DNA of 64,000 nucleotides from Candidatus Flavonifractor intestinigallinarum (GCA_019119165.1 DWXO01000047.1:35738-99737); one strand, 5' to 3'; positions 9,301 through 18,918 are shown, counted from the stretch's first letter. Numbers and translations are program-made. The notes: generated from the letters alone by a model not told the origin.

Positions 9301-10093
9301 CCCTGTGGGCAATGAATTGCTTCGGGTTAGCCGCAGCGGCGCCATCGCCACCATCACGCTGAACCGGCCGGAGGTCAGCAACGCCCTGGCCTCCGAATCC
9401 TATGCCGCCGTGGCGGAAGCCCTGGAGGCCTGCGGGAGAGATGCGGATGTTCGCGCCGTGATCATTACCGGCGAGGGAAAGCACTTTTCCGCCGGCGGCG
9501 ATATCCGTAAATTCAAGGGCTATATTGAAAGCGGAACCTTCATTCAGCGGGAAAACGTGATTCGGGCCGGAAAAATGACCCAGGCGGTCCGCACCTGTCC
9601 CAAGCCGGTCATCGCCATGGTCAACGGCGCGGCGGCGGGCGCGGGCTGCGCGCTGGCCCTGTCCTGTGACTTCCGGATCATGACCCCCAAAAGCAGGCTG
9701 GGAATGTCCTTCATCAATATGGGCCTGTCCGGCGATACCGGATGTATGTATTTCCTGGAGCGCATGATCGGGGCGGCAAAGGCCTGTGAGCTGATGATGC
9801 TGGGCAGCATGGTGGACGGTCAGGAGGCGCTGCGCCTGGGGCTTGCCAGCAAATTGGTGCCGGAGGAGCAGCTTCAGACGGAGACCCTGGCGCTGGCGGA
9901 ACAGCTGGCCCGGATGCCCACCCAGGCCATTGCCCGTCAGAAGCGGCTGAGCTATGAGTTTTTCTACCGTGACCTGGCGCAGTTCAACCTCCGGGAGGCT
10001 GACTATATGTATGAGACCTCCCGCACGCCGGATTATAAGGAAGCGGTCTATGCCTTCCTGGAGAAGCGAAAGCCGGAATTTACAGGACAGTAA
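9293..10093 (+). CDS. enoyl-CoA hydratase/isomerase (second crotonase paralogue)
   Basis: MSDPVGNELLRVSRSGAIATITLNRPEVSNAL, GEGKHFSAGGDI, NGAAAGAGCALALSCDFRI; ATG overlaps the upstream stop. Confidence 0.92.
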   Translation: MSDPVGNELLRVSRSGAIATITLNRPEVSNALASESYAAVAEALEACGRDADVRAVIITGEGKHFSAGGDIRKFKGYIESGTFIQRENVIRAGKMTQAVRTCPKPVIAMVNGAAAGAGCALALSCDFRIMTPKSRLGMSFINMGLSGDTGCMYFLERMIGAAKACELMMLGSMVDGQEALRLGLASKLVPEEQLQTETLALAEQLARMPTQAIARQKRLSYEFFYRDLAQFNLREADYMYETSRTPDYKEAVYAFLEKRKPEFTGQ

Positions 10094-10105
10094 GGAGGGT
10101 GCAAT

Positions 10106-11272
10106 GTGAAACAGATGTTATCTGATATCAAGGTTCTGGATCTGACCACCACGGTGGCAGGAGCGGGCGCCGCCGCCATGCTGGCCGACTACGGCGCTCT
10201 TGTGATCAAGGTGGAGGGTCCTGACGGCGATCCCCTGCGGAAAATGCCGCCTTTTATGGAGGGCGAAAGCCTGGTCCACTGCTGGTTCAACCGGGGAAAG
10301 CAGTCCGTGGTTCTGGATCTGGAGACGGAGCGGGACGCCGCCGTCCTTGGGCAGATGATGAACGGAGCCGATGTGGTGGTGGAGGATTTCAGGCCCGGAT
10401 ATCTGGCCCAGAAGGGGCTGGGTTACGATGCGGTCTCAGCCGCCAATCCGGGGCTGATCTACTGTTCCGTCACCCCCTTTGGTCAGACAGGCCCCTACCG
10501 GGATAAAGAGGGAAATGATCTCATGGCCCAGGCCCTCTCCGGCGTCATGGAGATCACCGGCGAGATGGACGGTCCGCCGGAAAAGCACGGCACCCCGGTG
10601 GGCGATTACGCCGCCTCCCAGAGCGCGTACTCCGCCATTGTGGCGGCCCTCTGCCTGCGGCTCAAAACCGGTGAGGGACAAGCCATCGATGTGTCCACCA
10701 TGCGCAACCTGATCTGGCTCAACAGCGCTGTGGACCGGATCAATGTCAATGTCTACACCACCAGAGAGGGCAACCACCATCCCGCCCTGTCCCCCTTCGG
10801 CCTGTTCTACGGCAACAACGGTCAGAGCGTCATCATCTGCGGCCTCAACGCCAAGATCTGGAGCTCTCTGTGCCATATCATCGGCCATCCGGAGTATATC
10901 GACGATCCCCGCTACTCCACCGTAAGCCAGCGTACCGCAAACCGCTTTGAAGTGGTGGAAATGCTGGAGACCTGGCTCAAGACCTTTGACAACATCCAGG
11001 ACGCCATCAAGCTGCTGGAAGAGGGCAACGTCCCCTCCTGCCAGGTCTATGGCGCCAGGGAGGTCTTTTCCGATCCCCACTATACCGATCCCCAGGTGGG
11101 CTGGCTGGTCCAGGCGCCCACTCCCACCAGCCTGCAGGCCAAGGGAAAGGCCACTTATCTGACCCACAGTACCAACGCCAAATTCTCCAAGACACCCGGC
11201 AAAATCGGGCGGGCGCCCGACCTTGGCGAACATGACAGCGCTGTCACCGCACAGCTGGGGCTGAGGGAATGA
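10106..11272 (+). CDS. CaiB/BaiF family (class III) CoA-transferase
   Basis: VLDLTTTVAGAGAAAMLADYGALVIKVEGPDGDPLR, FNRGKQSVVLDLE; GTG start after AAGGAGGGTGC. Confidence 0.92.
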   Translation: MKQMLSDIKVLDLTTTVAGAGAAAMLADYGALVIKVEGPDGDPLRKMPPFMEGESLVHCWFNRGKQSVVLDLETERDAAVLGQMMNGADVVVEDFRPGYLAQKGLGYDAVSAANPGLIYCSVTPFGQTGPYRDKEGNDLMAQALSGVMEITGEMDGPPEKHGTPVGDYAASQSAYSAIVAALCLRLKTGEGQAIDVSTMRNLIWLNSAVDRINVNVYTTREGNHHPALSPFGLFYGNNGQSVIICGLNAKIWSSLCHIIGHPEYIDDPRYSTVSQRTANRFEVVEMLETWLKTFDNIQDAIKLLEEGNVPSCQVYGAREVFSDPHYTDPQVGWLVQAPTPTSLQAKGKATYLTHSTNAKFSKTPGKIGRAPDLGEHDSAVTAQLGLRE

Positions 11273-11311
11273 CTGTCATCCCATGACGCGATGTGTAAAG
11301 GAGGAAAAACG

Positions 11312-12493
11312 ATGCAAGACCTGCTTTCGGGACTGAGAGTCTTGGACTTCACCACCAACGTGGCCGGGCCGGTGGCCACCGCCATGCTGGCCGACTACGG
11401 CGCTTCCGTGATTAAAGTGGAACGCCCGGTGCGGGGCGACGATAACCGCAGCTTCCCCCCCATGATGGACGGCCAGGGCTTTATCCATTTCTGGTGCAAC
11501 CGGGGAAAACAGTCCATTACCATCGATCTTGGAGATCCGGACGGGAAGCGTATCGTGGAGCAGCTGGTCCGGGAGTGCGATATCGTGGTGGAGAGCTACC
11601 GCCCGGGCATTATGAAAAAGTTCGGCATGGACTATGAGAGCTTTGCCGCCATCAAGCCGGACATCATCTATTGCTCCGTGTCCGCCTACGGGCTTGTGGG
11701 CCCCTACTCCAAGCGGCCCGGCTACGATCTGATTGCCCAGGCCATGTCCGGTCAGATGGATCTGAACGGCGAGGCCGACGGCGCGCCCATGAAAAGCGGC
11801 ATGACCCTGGGCGACTACTGGGCGGGACTGAACGCCTATTCCGCCCTGGTGACCGCCTGGTTCCACCATATGAGAACCGGCGAGGGGCAGATGATCGACG
11901 CCTCCCTGCTGCAGAACCTTCTGTTCAACAACGATACGGTGCTGGACTATAACATCGGCCGGTACAAGACCCGCTCCGGAAACGACCACCCCTACCACGC
12001 TCCTTACGGTCAGTTCCGGGGACCGGACGGACGTTACCTCATCATTTGCGTGGACCGGGACGAGGTCTGGGTCCGGATGGCCCGGCTGCTGGGCCATGAG
12101 GAGCTGGCGGGACTGACCGAGCAGGAGCGCATTGAGCACCGGCTGGTACACCAGAAGATGATCGAGGAGTGGCTCGGGGGATTTGAGACCACGGATCAGG
12201 CGCTGAAGGCCCTGGAGGAAGCGGCAGTTCCCTCCTGCAAGGTCAGCAACATGAAGGAGGTCAGCACCGATCCCCATGTGCTGGAGAATGAGTGGCTGAC
12301 CCGGGTGGACCTGCCGGAGGACATCACCACCCTCCGCTCCTGGCTGACCCGCAACGTCAACGTCACCTTTTCCAAAACGCCCGGCGTTTCCAAACCCTCT
12401 CCCGCGCTGGGCAACTGCAACTACAGCGTACTGGAGCGGCTGGGCATGACGAAGGACGAGATTGATCAACTGCAGAAGAAGTGGAATCCGTAA
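11312..12493 (+). CDS. CaiB/BaiF family (class III) CoA-transferase (second paralogue)
   Basis: VLDFTTNVAGPVATAMLADYGASVIKVERP, CNRGKQSITIDLGD; ATG at 11312 after AAAGGAGG. Confidence 0.92.
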   Translation: MQDLLSGLRVLDFTTNVAGPVATAMLADYGASVIKVERPVRGDDNRSFPPMMDGQGFIHFWCNRGKQSITIDLGDPDGKRIVEQLVRECDIVVESYRPGIMKKFGMDYESFAAIKPDIIYCSVSAYGLVGPYSKRPGYDLIAQAMSGQMDLNGEADGAPMKSGMTLGDYWAGLNAYSALVTAWFHHMRTGEGQMIDASLLQNLLFNNDTVLDYNIGRYKTRSGNDHPYHAPYGQFRGPDGRYLIICVDRDEVWVRMARLLGHEELAGLTEQERIEHRLVHQKMIEEWLGGFETTDQALKALEEAAVPSCKVSNMKEVSTDPHVLENEWLTRVDLPEDITTLRSWLTRNVNVTFSKTPGVSKPSPALGNCNYSVLERLGMTKDEIDQLQKKWNP

Positions 12494-12541
12494 TTCAAAC
12501 CGTTGGGTGTCCCAGTCAAGTATACCTGAGGAGGTAATAGT

Positions 12542-13816
12542 ATGCCCCAGCTGGTCATAGCGCTGATCATTACGGTGCTGGTTATCATCTCTTTTTCCGT
12601 ACAGGTGATACCCCTGCCTCTGACTGCCATGTTGGGGGCTCTGGCAATGGTGGTTTTTGGCATCATTGAACCTGCCGACGCCATCTCAGCTTTCGGTTCT
12701 GATACGGTTATGATGGTGGCTGGGGTAATCATCATCGGCAATGCCATTTTTGAGACAGGTCTGGCAGAAAAGCTGGGCGCTTCCATCCTGAATCTGCCTA
12801 TCATCGGCGGCAAGGAAAAGCGGCTGCTTCTCATTGTAATGATCATTATTACCGTGTTGTCCGCCTTTGTCAGCAATACCGCCGCCGTAGCCATGTTCCT
12901 GCCCCTGGTGGCCTCCATTGCGCAGAGCTCCAACGGGAAGATCAAAAAGAAGAACTGCTATATGGCCATGGGTATTGCGTCGGTGGTAGGCGGTTTCTGT
13001 ACCCAGTCCGGCTCCACGCCCCAGATGGTGGCGCAGGAGATCCTGCTGGAAACCGATGGCCTGCGGGGACTGACCTTTTTTGAGCTGACCAAGATCGGCG
13101 TCCTCATTGCCATTGTCATGTTCATTTACTTCCTCACGGTTGGCTACAGGCTTCAGGAGCGGTGCTTCAATTTCCCTGAGGTTCCCAATACCAGCACCAC
13201 TCAGCAGACAGTTTCGCAAAGCACCTGGAAGCAGGTGGTTTCCGGCCTGATTTTGGTTGGCTGCGTCATTGGCTTTATTTCGGGCGTCCTTAGCTTCGGC
13301 ATTATTTCTCTCCTGGGCGCCTGTGCCTGTATTCTCACCGGCTGCATTTCCCAGAAGCGGGTGTTTGAGACCATGGACTGGTCTACCATCATTGTGCTGG
13401 GCGGGTCCATCGGATTTGCCAACGGCATGGAAGAGAGCGGCGCGGTTAACCTGATCGGCGATGCGCTGGTCAACAGCTTCGGCCAGAATGGCGAAAATGT
13501 TCTGTTGGTCTTTGGGATGATCATTCTGCTGACGGCCCTGTTGAGCAATGTGATGTCCAACACGGCCACAGTGGCGGTATTGGCCCCTCTGGGCATCAAT
13601 GTGGCGCTGAAAATGGGCGCTGATCCCATTACCTTTGTGATCGGAATTATTATTGCCAGCAATCTGGCCTTTGCGACCCCCATTGGTACGCCGCCCATGA
13701 CCATGGTGCTGATCGGCGGCTACCGCTTTTCGGATTATGTGAAAGTAGGCGGACTATTTAACATCATTGCAGTCGTTGTCACCATATTTGCCGTACCCCT
13801 GCTCTATGGATTTTAA
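12542..13816 (+). CDS. SLC13/ArsB-NhaD-superfamily anion transporter
   Basis: Polytopic; SDTVMMVAGVIIIGNAIFETGLAEKLG, LSNVMSNTATVAVLAPLGI, ATPIGTPPMTMVL motifs. Confidence 0.8.
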   Translation: MPQLVIALIITVLVIISFSVQVIPLPLTAMLGALAMVVFGIIEPADAISAFGSDTVMMVAGVIIIGNAIFETGLAEKLGASILNLPIIGGKEKRLLLIVMIIITVLSAFVSNTAAVAMFLPLVASIAQSSNGKIKKKNCYMAMGIASVVGGFCTQSGSTPQMVAQEILLETDGLRGLTFFELTKIGVLIAIVMFIYFLTVGYRLQERCFNFPEVPNTSTTQQTVSQSTWKQVVSGLILVGCVIGFISGVLSFGIISLLGACACILTGCISQKRVFETMDWSTIIVLGGSIGFANGMEESGAVNLIGDALVNSFGQNGENVLLVFGMIILLTALLSNVMSNTATVAVLAPLGINVALKMGADPITFVIGIIIASNLAFATPIGTPPMTMVLIGGYRFSDYVKVGGLFNIIAVVVTIFAVPLLYGF

Positions 13817-13848
13817 GGTGTTACACCCCGGAACGGAAAGGAGAATTT

Positions 13849-14814
13849 ATGATGAAGGCCTCCGCGCTCTGTGATCTGCTTCATATTCAGTATCCCATCA
13901 TGCAAGGAGGGATGCAGTGGCTGGCGACCCCGTCTCTGGCCGCGGCAGTCTCCAACGCGGGAGGGCTTGGCACCATAAACGCCTCTCTTTCCGAAAACCG
14001 GCAGGAGCTGATCGCGTTGATTCAGCGGACCCGGCAGCTGACCGACCGTCCCTTTGCCCTCAATATCTCAATGCTCCCCCATTTGGCGGCCGGCGACCGC
14101 ACCGATGAATTTATGGAAGTGGCCATCCAGCAGCAGGTGCCGGTCATTGAGACCTCAGGCAGATCGCCGGCGGACTACGTCCCGGCGCTGCATCAGGCCG
14201 GGTGCAAGGTGGTCCATAAGGTGGCCTCGGTGAAGCACGCCCTCAAAGCGGAGGCGGCCGGTGTGGACGCCATCAGTATGATTGGCTTTGAGGCCGGCGG
14301 ACATCCCGGCATGGACTATGTGGGCACCTTTGTGCTCCTGCCCAGCATCGTGGCAGCGGTCAAAATTCCGGTTCTGGCCGGCGGCGGCATTTGCGACGGA
14401 AAGAGCTATCTGGCCGCCCGGGCCTTGGGGGCCAGCGGCGTGATTATGGGTACCAGATTTTTGGCCTGTAAAGAGTGTCCGCTGCATGAAAACTTTAAAA
14501 ACGTAATCCTTCAGGCCACGGAAAAGGACACCTTCCTGGTACAAAAGACCATTAAGAATGCCTGCCGCGTCTGGAAAAACCAGGCGTGTACCAAGCTCTA
14601 TGAGCTTGAGGCCCATGGAAATCCCACCTTGCAGGACGTGCTTTACGTTGTCAACGGCCGCCGGCAGCGGCAGTGCTATGAAAGCGGAGACGTTCAAAGC
14701 GGCTCCTTCCCGGTGGGACAGTGCGTGGGACGCATCCACTCCATTCTCTCCGCCAAGGAGATCATTGAGGAGATTGTGAGAGACGCGGAAGCACAGCTCA
14801 AGGCGCTGCTGTAG
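13849..14814 (+). CDS. nitronate monooxygenase / FabK-like flavoprotein
   Basis: IQYPIMQGGMQWLATPSLAAAVSNAGGLGTI, GFEAGGHPG, VLAGGGICDGKSYLAARALGASGVIMGTRFLA. Confidence 0.88.
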   Translation: MMKASALCDLLHIQYPIMQGGMQWLATPSLAAAVSNAGGLGTINASLSENRQELIALIQRTRQLTDRPFALNISMLPHLAAGDRTDEFMEVAIQQQVPVIETSGRSPADYVPALHQAGCKVVHKVASVKHALKAEAAGVDAISMIGFEAGGHPGMDYVGTFVLLPSIVAAVKIPVLAGGGICDGKSYLAARALGASGVIMGTRFLACKECPLHENFKNVILQATEKDTFLVQKTIKNACRVWKNQACTKLYELEAHGNPTLQDVLYVVNGRRQRQCYESGDVQSGSFPVGQCVGRIHSILSAKEIIEEIVRDAEAQLKALL

Positions 14815-15004
14815 CGTCAAAGCGCCCACAGACACTTCTACGCAATGTCAGGACCCATGTATCCGTGAGCTGCCGGTATTTTGCGGCCCAGCCTCAGCCT
14901 GCCGCCGGCTTGCGTTTTCCTGCAAATCCACCTGGGACAACCTCCCGCCATCGGTTCTGGTTCCGTAAAGTGTGGCCGCAGAAAGCGGAGATCCAATGGT
15001 CTTT

Positions 15005-15054
15005 GCACCTTCCCCCGGGCGCATTGTCATGTGCCCGGGGGAAGGTGCGTTTTG
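15005..15054 (+). terminator. strong hairpin, probable terminator between the flavoprotein gene and the FUSC-like gene
   Basis: GCACCTTCCCCCGGGC-N12-GCCCGGGGGAAGGTGC-GTTTTG. Confidence 0.6.
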
Positions 15055-15083
15055 TACCGCCTGGCGGGAAGGAGGGCAAGCGG

Positions 15084-16073
15084 ATGCTGAAAAAATGGAG
15101 ACAAAAAAATTCCCGGTTCTTTTTGAAGGACAGGGCGACCCTAACCAAACTGGCCCTGGCCTCCTATATGGGCTTTTTTCTGGTGTGGGCCTTGGGATTC
15201 CAGGCCACGGCCAGCATTAGCATCAGCGCCATCATGACCATTCCTCACGGCTCCACGGCAAGCAGGACCAGCGCCTACATACGAAAGCGGATGCTGGCGC
15301 AGATCATTGGTGTGGCCGTGGCCTATCCCCTGTATCTGTGGTTTCAGTGGGTCCCCTGGCTCCATGACTCCCAGCGGCTGGCCCTGCCCATGACCCTGTC
15401 CCTTCTCATTACCGCCGCCATAAATCGGAAACTGCGCCTGAAGATTGCGGATATCACCATGCTGATGCCCGGCTATCTGGTCATCCTCATGACCCCCGGC
15501 TATGAGCTCTATCCCCTGATGCGGCCGGTCTATGTGCTGCTGGGGGTATTGATCGGATATGGTCTGAATGTGGTGCTCTTTGCGCCGGATTACGGTATCC
15601 TGGTGGAAAACAGCCTGGAGGAGATACAGGAGCAGCTGTGCCGGCTGATGGAACAGGCACAGCCCCTCTCCCACGAACAGCGGGCGGAGCTGAACCGGAC
15701 CAAAACACAATTGGACGCCGCCAAAGGGTACCTGCTTTGCCTGAGGGAGGATAAGAAAAGGTATGCTGCCGATGAAACCAGGCTGGCCCAATTTGAGGCC
15801 CATTTAGGGGCATGGGAGGCAGGATTTCATATTCTGCGGGCAGATTTGCCGGAGGGGGACTCTTGTGACTATTACAGCACGGCTCAGGCCCTTTTTCAGC
15901 GGCACAAGGCCATCCTAAATGGAGAAAGCGCCGCCCTGGATCAGATGACCTATCCATCCGGGCAGATGCTCTCTCAGGGGGTTCCCCTGGCCCGGCTGAT
16001 CTGCTATGGACAGGCGCTGGCGGTTCTTGCCGCTGTGGCGGAAGCCCCGCAGCAGACAAAAAATGAAGTATAA
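15084..16073 (+). CDS. FUSC / aromatic-acid-exporter-like membrane protein
   Basis: N-terminal TM bundle ASYMGFFLVWALGFQATASISISAIMTIPHGSTASRTSAYIRKRMLAQIIGVAVAYPLY; RBS GGAAGGAGGG before ATG 15084. Confidence 0.65.
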   Translation: MLKKWRQKNSRFFLKDRATLTKLALASYMGFFLVWALGFQATASISISAIMTIPHGSTASRTSAYIRKRMLAQIIGVAVAYPLYLWFQWVPWLHDSQRLALPMTLSLLITAAINRKLRLKIADITMLMPGYLVILMTPGYELYPLMRPVYVLLGVLIGYGLNVVLFAPDYGILVENSLEEIQEQLCRLMEQAQPLSHEQRAELNRTKTQLDAAKGYLLCLREDKKRYAADETRLAQFEAHLGAWEAGFHILRADLPEGDSCDYYSTAQALFQRHKAILNGESAALDQMTYPSGQMLSQGVPLARLICYGQALAVLAAVAEAPQQTKNEV

Positions 16074-16103
16074 AGGCGCTTCCTGTCTCCAGGAAGCGCC
16101 TTT
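16072..16103. terminator. bidirectional-looking terminator hairpin between convergent genes
   Basis: AAAGGCGCTTCCTG-TCTC-CAGGAAGCGCCTTT. Confidence 0.8.
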
Positions 16104-16130
16104 CGCTGTATAAAAAGATCCGTTTGCCGG

Positions 16131-17219
16131 TCAGTCCAGCTTCAAATCTCCCTCTTTGATCCAGCCGATCCTGCGGAAGAACAGGCCGAACAGCCAGGTG
16201 AGGACGGCGGGAAGCACAAAGCAGATGAGGATCATCCCCGTCCAGTCAAAGGCGGTGATGGCCGCCTTGGCACCGGTGGCCACGTCGTTGACCCAGCCGG
16301 TGTACACCCCGATGGGGCCCACCATGCCGCAGGTGCCCATGCCGGAGGCCACGCCGGAGGCCGGGTCGTTCATCTGAAACCCAAAAACACAGGTGGCCAG
16401 AGGCCCGGTGATGGCGGAGGTCAGGATGGCGGGCAGCCAGATCCGGGGATTTTTGACGATGTTGCCCATCTGGAGCATGGAGGTGCCCAGACCCTGGCTC
16501 ACCAGACCGCCCCAGCGGTTCTCCCGGAAGGAGAGCACGGCGAAGCCCACCATGTTGGCGCAGCAGCCCGCCACCGCGGCTCCGCCCGCCAGGCCGGTAA
16601 GGCCGATGGCGGCGCAGATGGCCGCCGACGAGATGGGCAGGGTGAGGGCAATGCCGATGACCACCGACACCACAATGCCCATCCAGAAGGGCTGGAGGAC
16701 GGTGGCCCACTTGACGAAGTCGCCGATGGAGGAGGCCGCCGTGCCGATGGCGGGGGCCCACAGGGCGGACAGCCCCACGCCCGCCAGGATGGTCACCAGG
16801 GGGGTGACCAGAATGTCGATTTTGGTCTCCTTGCTCACCACCTTGCCCAGCTCGGCGGCAATGACGGCGATAAAGAGCACCGCCAGAGGCCCACCGGCCC
16901 CTTTGCCTCCGTCCAGGGTGGTGGAGCCCAGAGCGTTGGCGGCGTAGCCCACGGTGACCAGGGAGAAGAGCACCAGGGGGGGCGACTGGAGGGCGTAGCC
17001 GATGGCCACCGCCATAGCCGCGCCGCTCATGGCCGAGCAGTAGCCCCCCACCTCCACCAGAAAGGCCAGCCCCAGCTGTTTGCCCAGAGTGTCCAGGATG
17101 GTGCCGATGAGCAGGGAGCAGAACAGGCCCTGGGCCATGGCCCCCAGGGCGTCCACCCCGTACCGCTTGGCGGAAATCACAATGTTTTTCTTTTTGAGAA
17201 ATGCCGAAATCTGTCCCAT
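16131..17219 (-). CDS. PTS_EIIC_2/PfoR-like integral membrane transporter
   Basis: MGQISAFLKKKNIVISAKRYGVDALGAMAQGLFCSLLIGTILDTLGKQ...GTCGMVGPIGVYTGW; PF13303-like sequence by recognition. Confidence 0.75.
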   Translation of the reverse strand: MGQISAFLKKKNIVISAKRYGVDALGAMAQGLFCSLLIGTILDTLGKQLGLAFLVEVGGYCSAMSGAAMAVAIGYALQSPPLVLFSLVTVGYAANALGSTTLDGGKGAGGPLAVLFIAVIAAELGKVVSKETKIDILVTPLVTILAGVGLSALWAPAIGTAASSIGDFVKWATVLQPFWMGIVVSVVIGIALTLPISSAAICAAIGLTGLAGGAAVAGCCANMVGFAVLSFRENRWGGLVSQGLGTSMLQMGNIVKNPRIWLPAILTSAITGPLATCVFGFQMNDPASGVASGMGTCGMVGPIGVYTGWVNDVATGAKAAITAFDWTGMILICFVLPAVLTWLFGLFFRRIGWIKEGDLKLD

Positions 17220-17248
17220 AACCAGTTCCTCTGTCAAAAAGTCATTAC

Positions 17249-17302
17249 AGGTGTCATGACACCTTAATGCACTATTATACTGGACCAGAAATATTTGTCA
17301 AG
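17249..17302 (-). promoter_or_regulatory. sigma-A-type promoter with perfect 16-bp palindromic operator
   Basis: Minus strand TTGACA-N16-TATAAT followed by AGGTGTCATGACACCT (17249-17264), just upstream of the CDS starting at 17219. Confidence 0.7.
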
Positions 17303-17361
17303 GAAAAGATGTCCGCTGCCCGGAAATGTGGTAAAATAGTTTGAAAAAGCGGCCGATCAAT

Positions 17362-17464
17362 ACCTTCCCCCCCTCAGGGGGGAAGGTGGCCCAGAGGGCC
17401 GGATGAGGGGGCCCCCTCATCAGTCTCGCTGCGCGCGACAGCTTCCCCCCTCAGGGGGGAAGCT
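17362..17464. repeat. family A repeat, full doublet
   Basis: ACCTTCCCCCCTCAGGGGGGAAGGT-GGCCCAGAGGGCC-GGATGAGGGG...CCCCTCATC-...-AGCTTCCCCCCTCAGGGGGGAAGCT. Confidence 0.9.
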
Positions 17465-17475
17465 ATATAGAAAGG

Positions 17476-18918
17476 ATGAGCTCTGTGACATTATCCGAAC
17501 GTCTTGGCACCCGGACGGACATCACCGCCGGGGTGATAATTACCTTCCGCACCCTGTCCCGCCACCCCCACCCCTCCCACCACGAGGAGGAAGTGGGTCA
17601 GGACTATATGGAGTTTCTCCGGGGCCTGGGCCTCTCCCCCGTCCGGGATGAGGCGGGCAATGTGATGGCCAACTGTCCCGCCACCCCGGGCCGGGAGGGC
17701 GAGCCCCTCCTCATCCTCCAGGGCCACATGGACATGGTGTGTGCCGTGGCCCCCGGCAGCGGGTTTGATCCCCTCACCCATCCGGTGACCATTCTGGAAC
17801 AGGACGGTTACCTGTGTACCGACCGCCGCTCCTCCCTGGGGGCGGACAATAACCTGGGCAACGCCGCCGCCCTGTGGGTGGTGAGCCGTGGGGTAAGTCA
17901 CGGCCCCCTGCGGTTCCTCTTCACCGTAGGCGAGGAGATGGGCCTGGAGGGGGCCAAGGTGGTGGACCCGGCCTGGCTGGCCGGGGCGGCCTTTTTGCTC
18001 AACACCGACGGTTTTCACCTGGGCCGGGCCATTGTGGGCTCCGCCGGAGGGCGGCGGGAGTGCTGGACCCGGGCCCTGGACACCTGCCCCGCCCCGGCGG
18101 GTGAGGCGTGGCGCATCTCTCTTACCGGCGGCACCGGCGGCCACTCCGGCGACGACATCCACCTGGGCCGCATCAATCCCATCAAGGTGCTGGCCGCTTA
18201 TTTGAAGGAAGCGCCCGCCCTGGCGGTGGCCGATTTCACCGGCGGCTCCGCCTTCAACGCCATCCCCGCGGCGGCAGAGGCGGTAGTGGTGGGACAAAAG
18301 CCCGATCTGGGAGCGCTGAAGGAGGCCCTCCTCCCCTTCCATGCCACCGACCCAAATCTGAAGCTGGACCTGTCCCCTGCTGATCGCCCTGAGACGGTGT
18401 GGACGGCCCACTTCCGCCAAAGGGTGCTGGACCTGATTACCGCTCTGGGCCATGGTGTGTTTGCCATGGACCCCCAGTTCCCCGGCGTGGTGGGGGCCTC
18501 GGCCAATCTTGGGGTGATCCGGTGTGAAGGGAATTACCTTGCCATCCGCCTCTTCCTCCGTGCCGCCCGGGAGGAGGACGAGAGGGCCATGGCGGAGGAC
18601 AACCGCCGGTTGGCGGAACAGGCGGGCTTCTCCCTGTCTGTCACCGGCTATCCCGGCTGGCCGGGAGACAAAAACAACCCCCTGGCCCAGGCACTGGACC
18701 GGGTGTACCGGGTCCAGACCGGGCGGGGGCTGGAAGTGAGCGCGGTCCATGTGGGGCTGGAGCCCTCGGTGTTCCGGGCGAAAGCGCCGGAGCTGGTGAT
18801 GGCCTCCACGGGACCGGATATTCTGGACGCCCACTCGGTGGACGAGCGGGCGCCGCTGGCGGGTCTGCCGGATTACGCCCTGCTGCTGGCGGGGCTGCTG
18901 GAGAAAGGGGTCAGCTGA
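17476..18918 (+). CDS. pepD: beta-Ala-His dipeptidase / aminoacyl-histidine dipeptidase (M20, PepD)
   Basis: LILQGHMDMVC, GADNNLGNAAALWV, FTVGEEMGLEGAK, GGTGGHSGDDIHLGRINPIK; start may be GTG 17485. Confidence 0.88.
   Translation: MSSVTLSERLGTRTDITAGVIITFRTLSRHPHPSHHEEEVGQDYMEFLRGLGLSPVRDEAGNVMANCPATPGREGEPLLILQGHMDMVCAVAPGSGFDPLTHPVTILEQDGYLCTDRRSSLGADNNLGNAAALWVVSRGVSHGPLRFLFTVGEEMGLEGAKVVDPAWLAGAAFLLNTDGFHLGRAIVGSAGGRRECWTRALDTCPAPAGEAWRISLTGGTGGHSGDDIHLGRINPIKVLAAYLKEAPALAVADFTGGSAFNAIPAAAEAVVVGQKPDLGALKEALLPFHATDPNLKLDLSPADRPETVWTAHFRQRVLDLITALGHGVFAMDPQFPGVVGASANLGVIRCEGNYLAIRLFLRAAREEDERAMAEDNRRLAEQAGFSLSVTGYPGWPGDKNNPLAQALDRVYRVQTGRGLEVSAVHVGLEPSVFRAKAPELVMASTGPDILDAHSVDERAPLAGLPDYALLLAGLLEKGVS

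Noticed and set aside
14865-15083. N-terminal extension of the FUSC-like ORF
   Set aside because: Runs through the 15005-15048 hairpin; the ATG at 15084 has a strong SD and starts the TM region.
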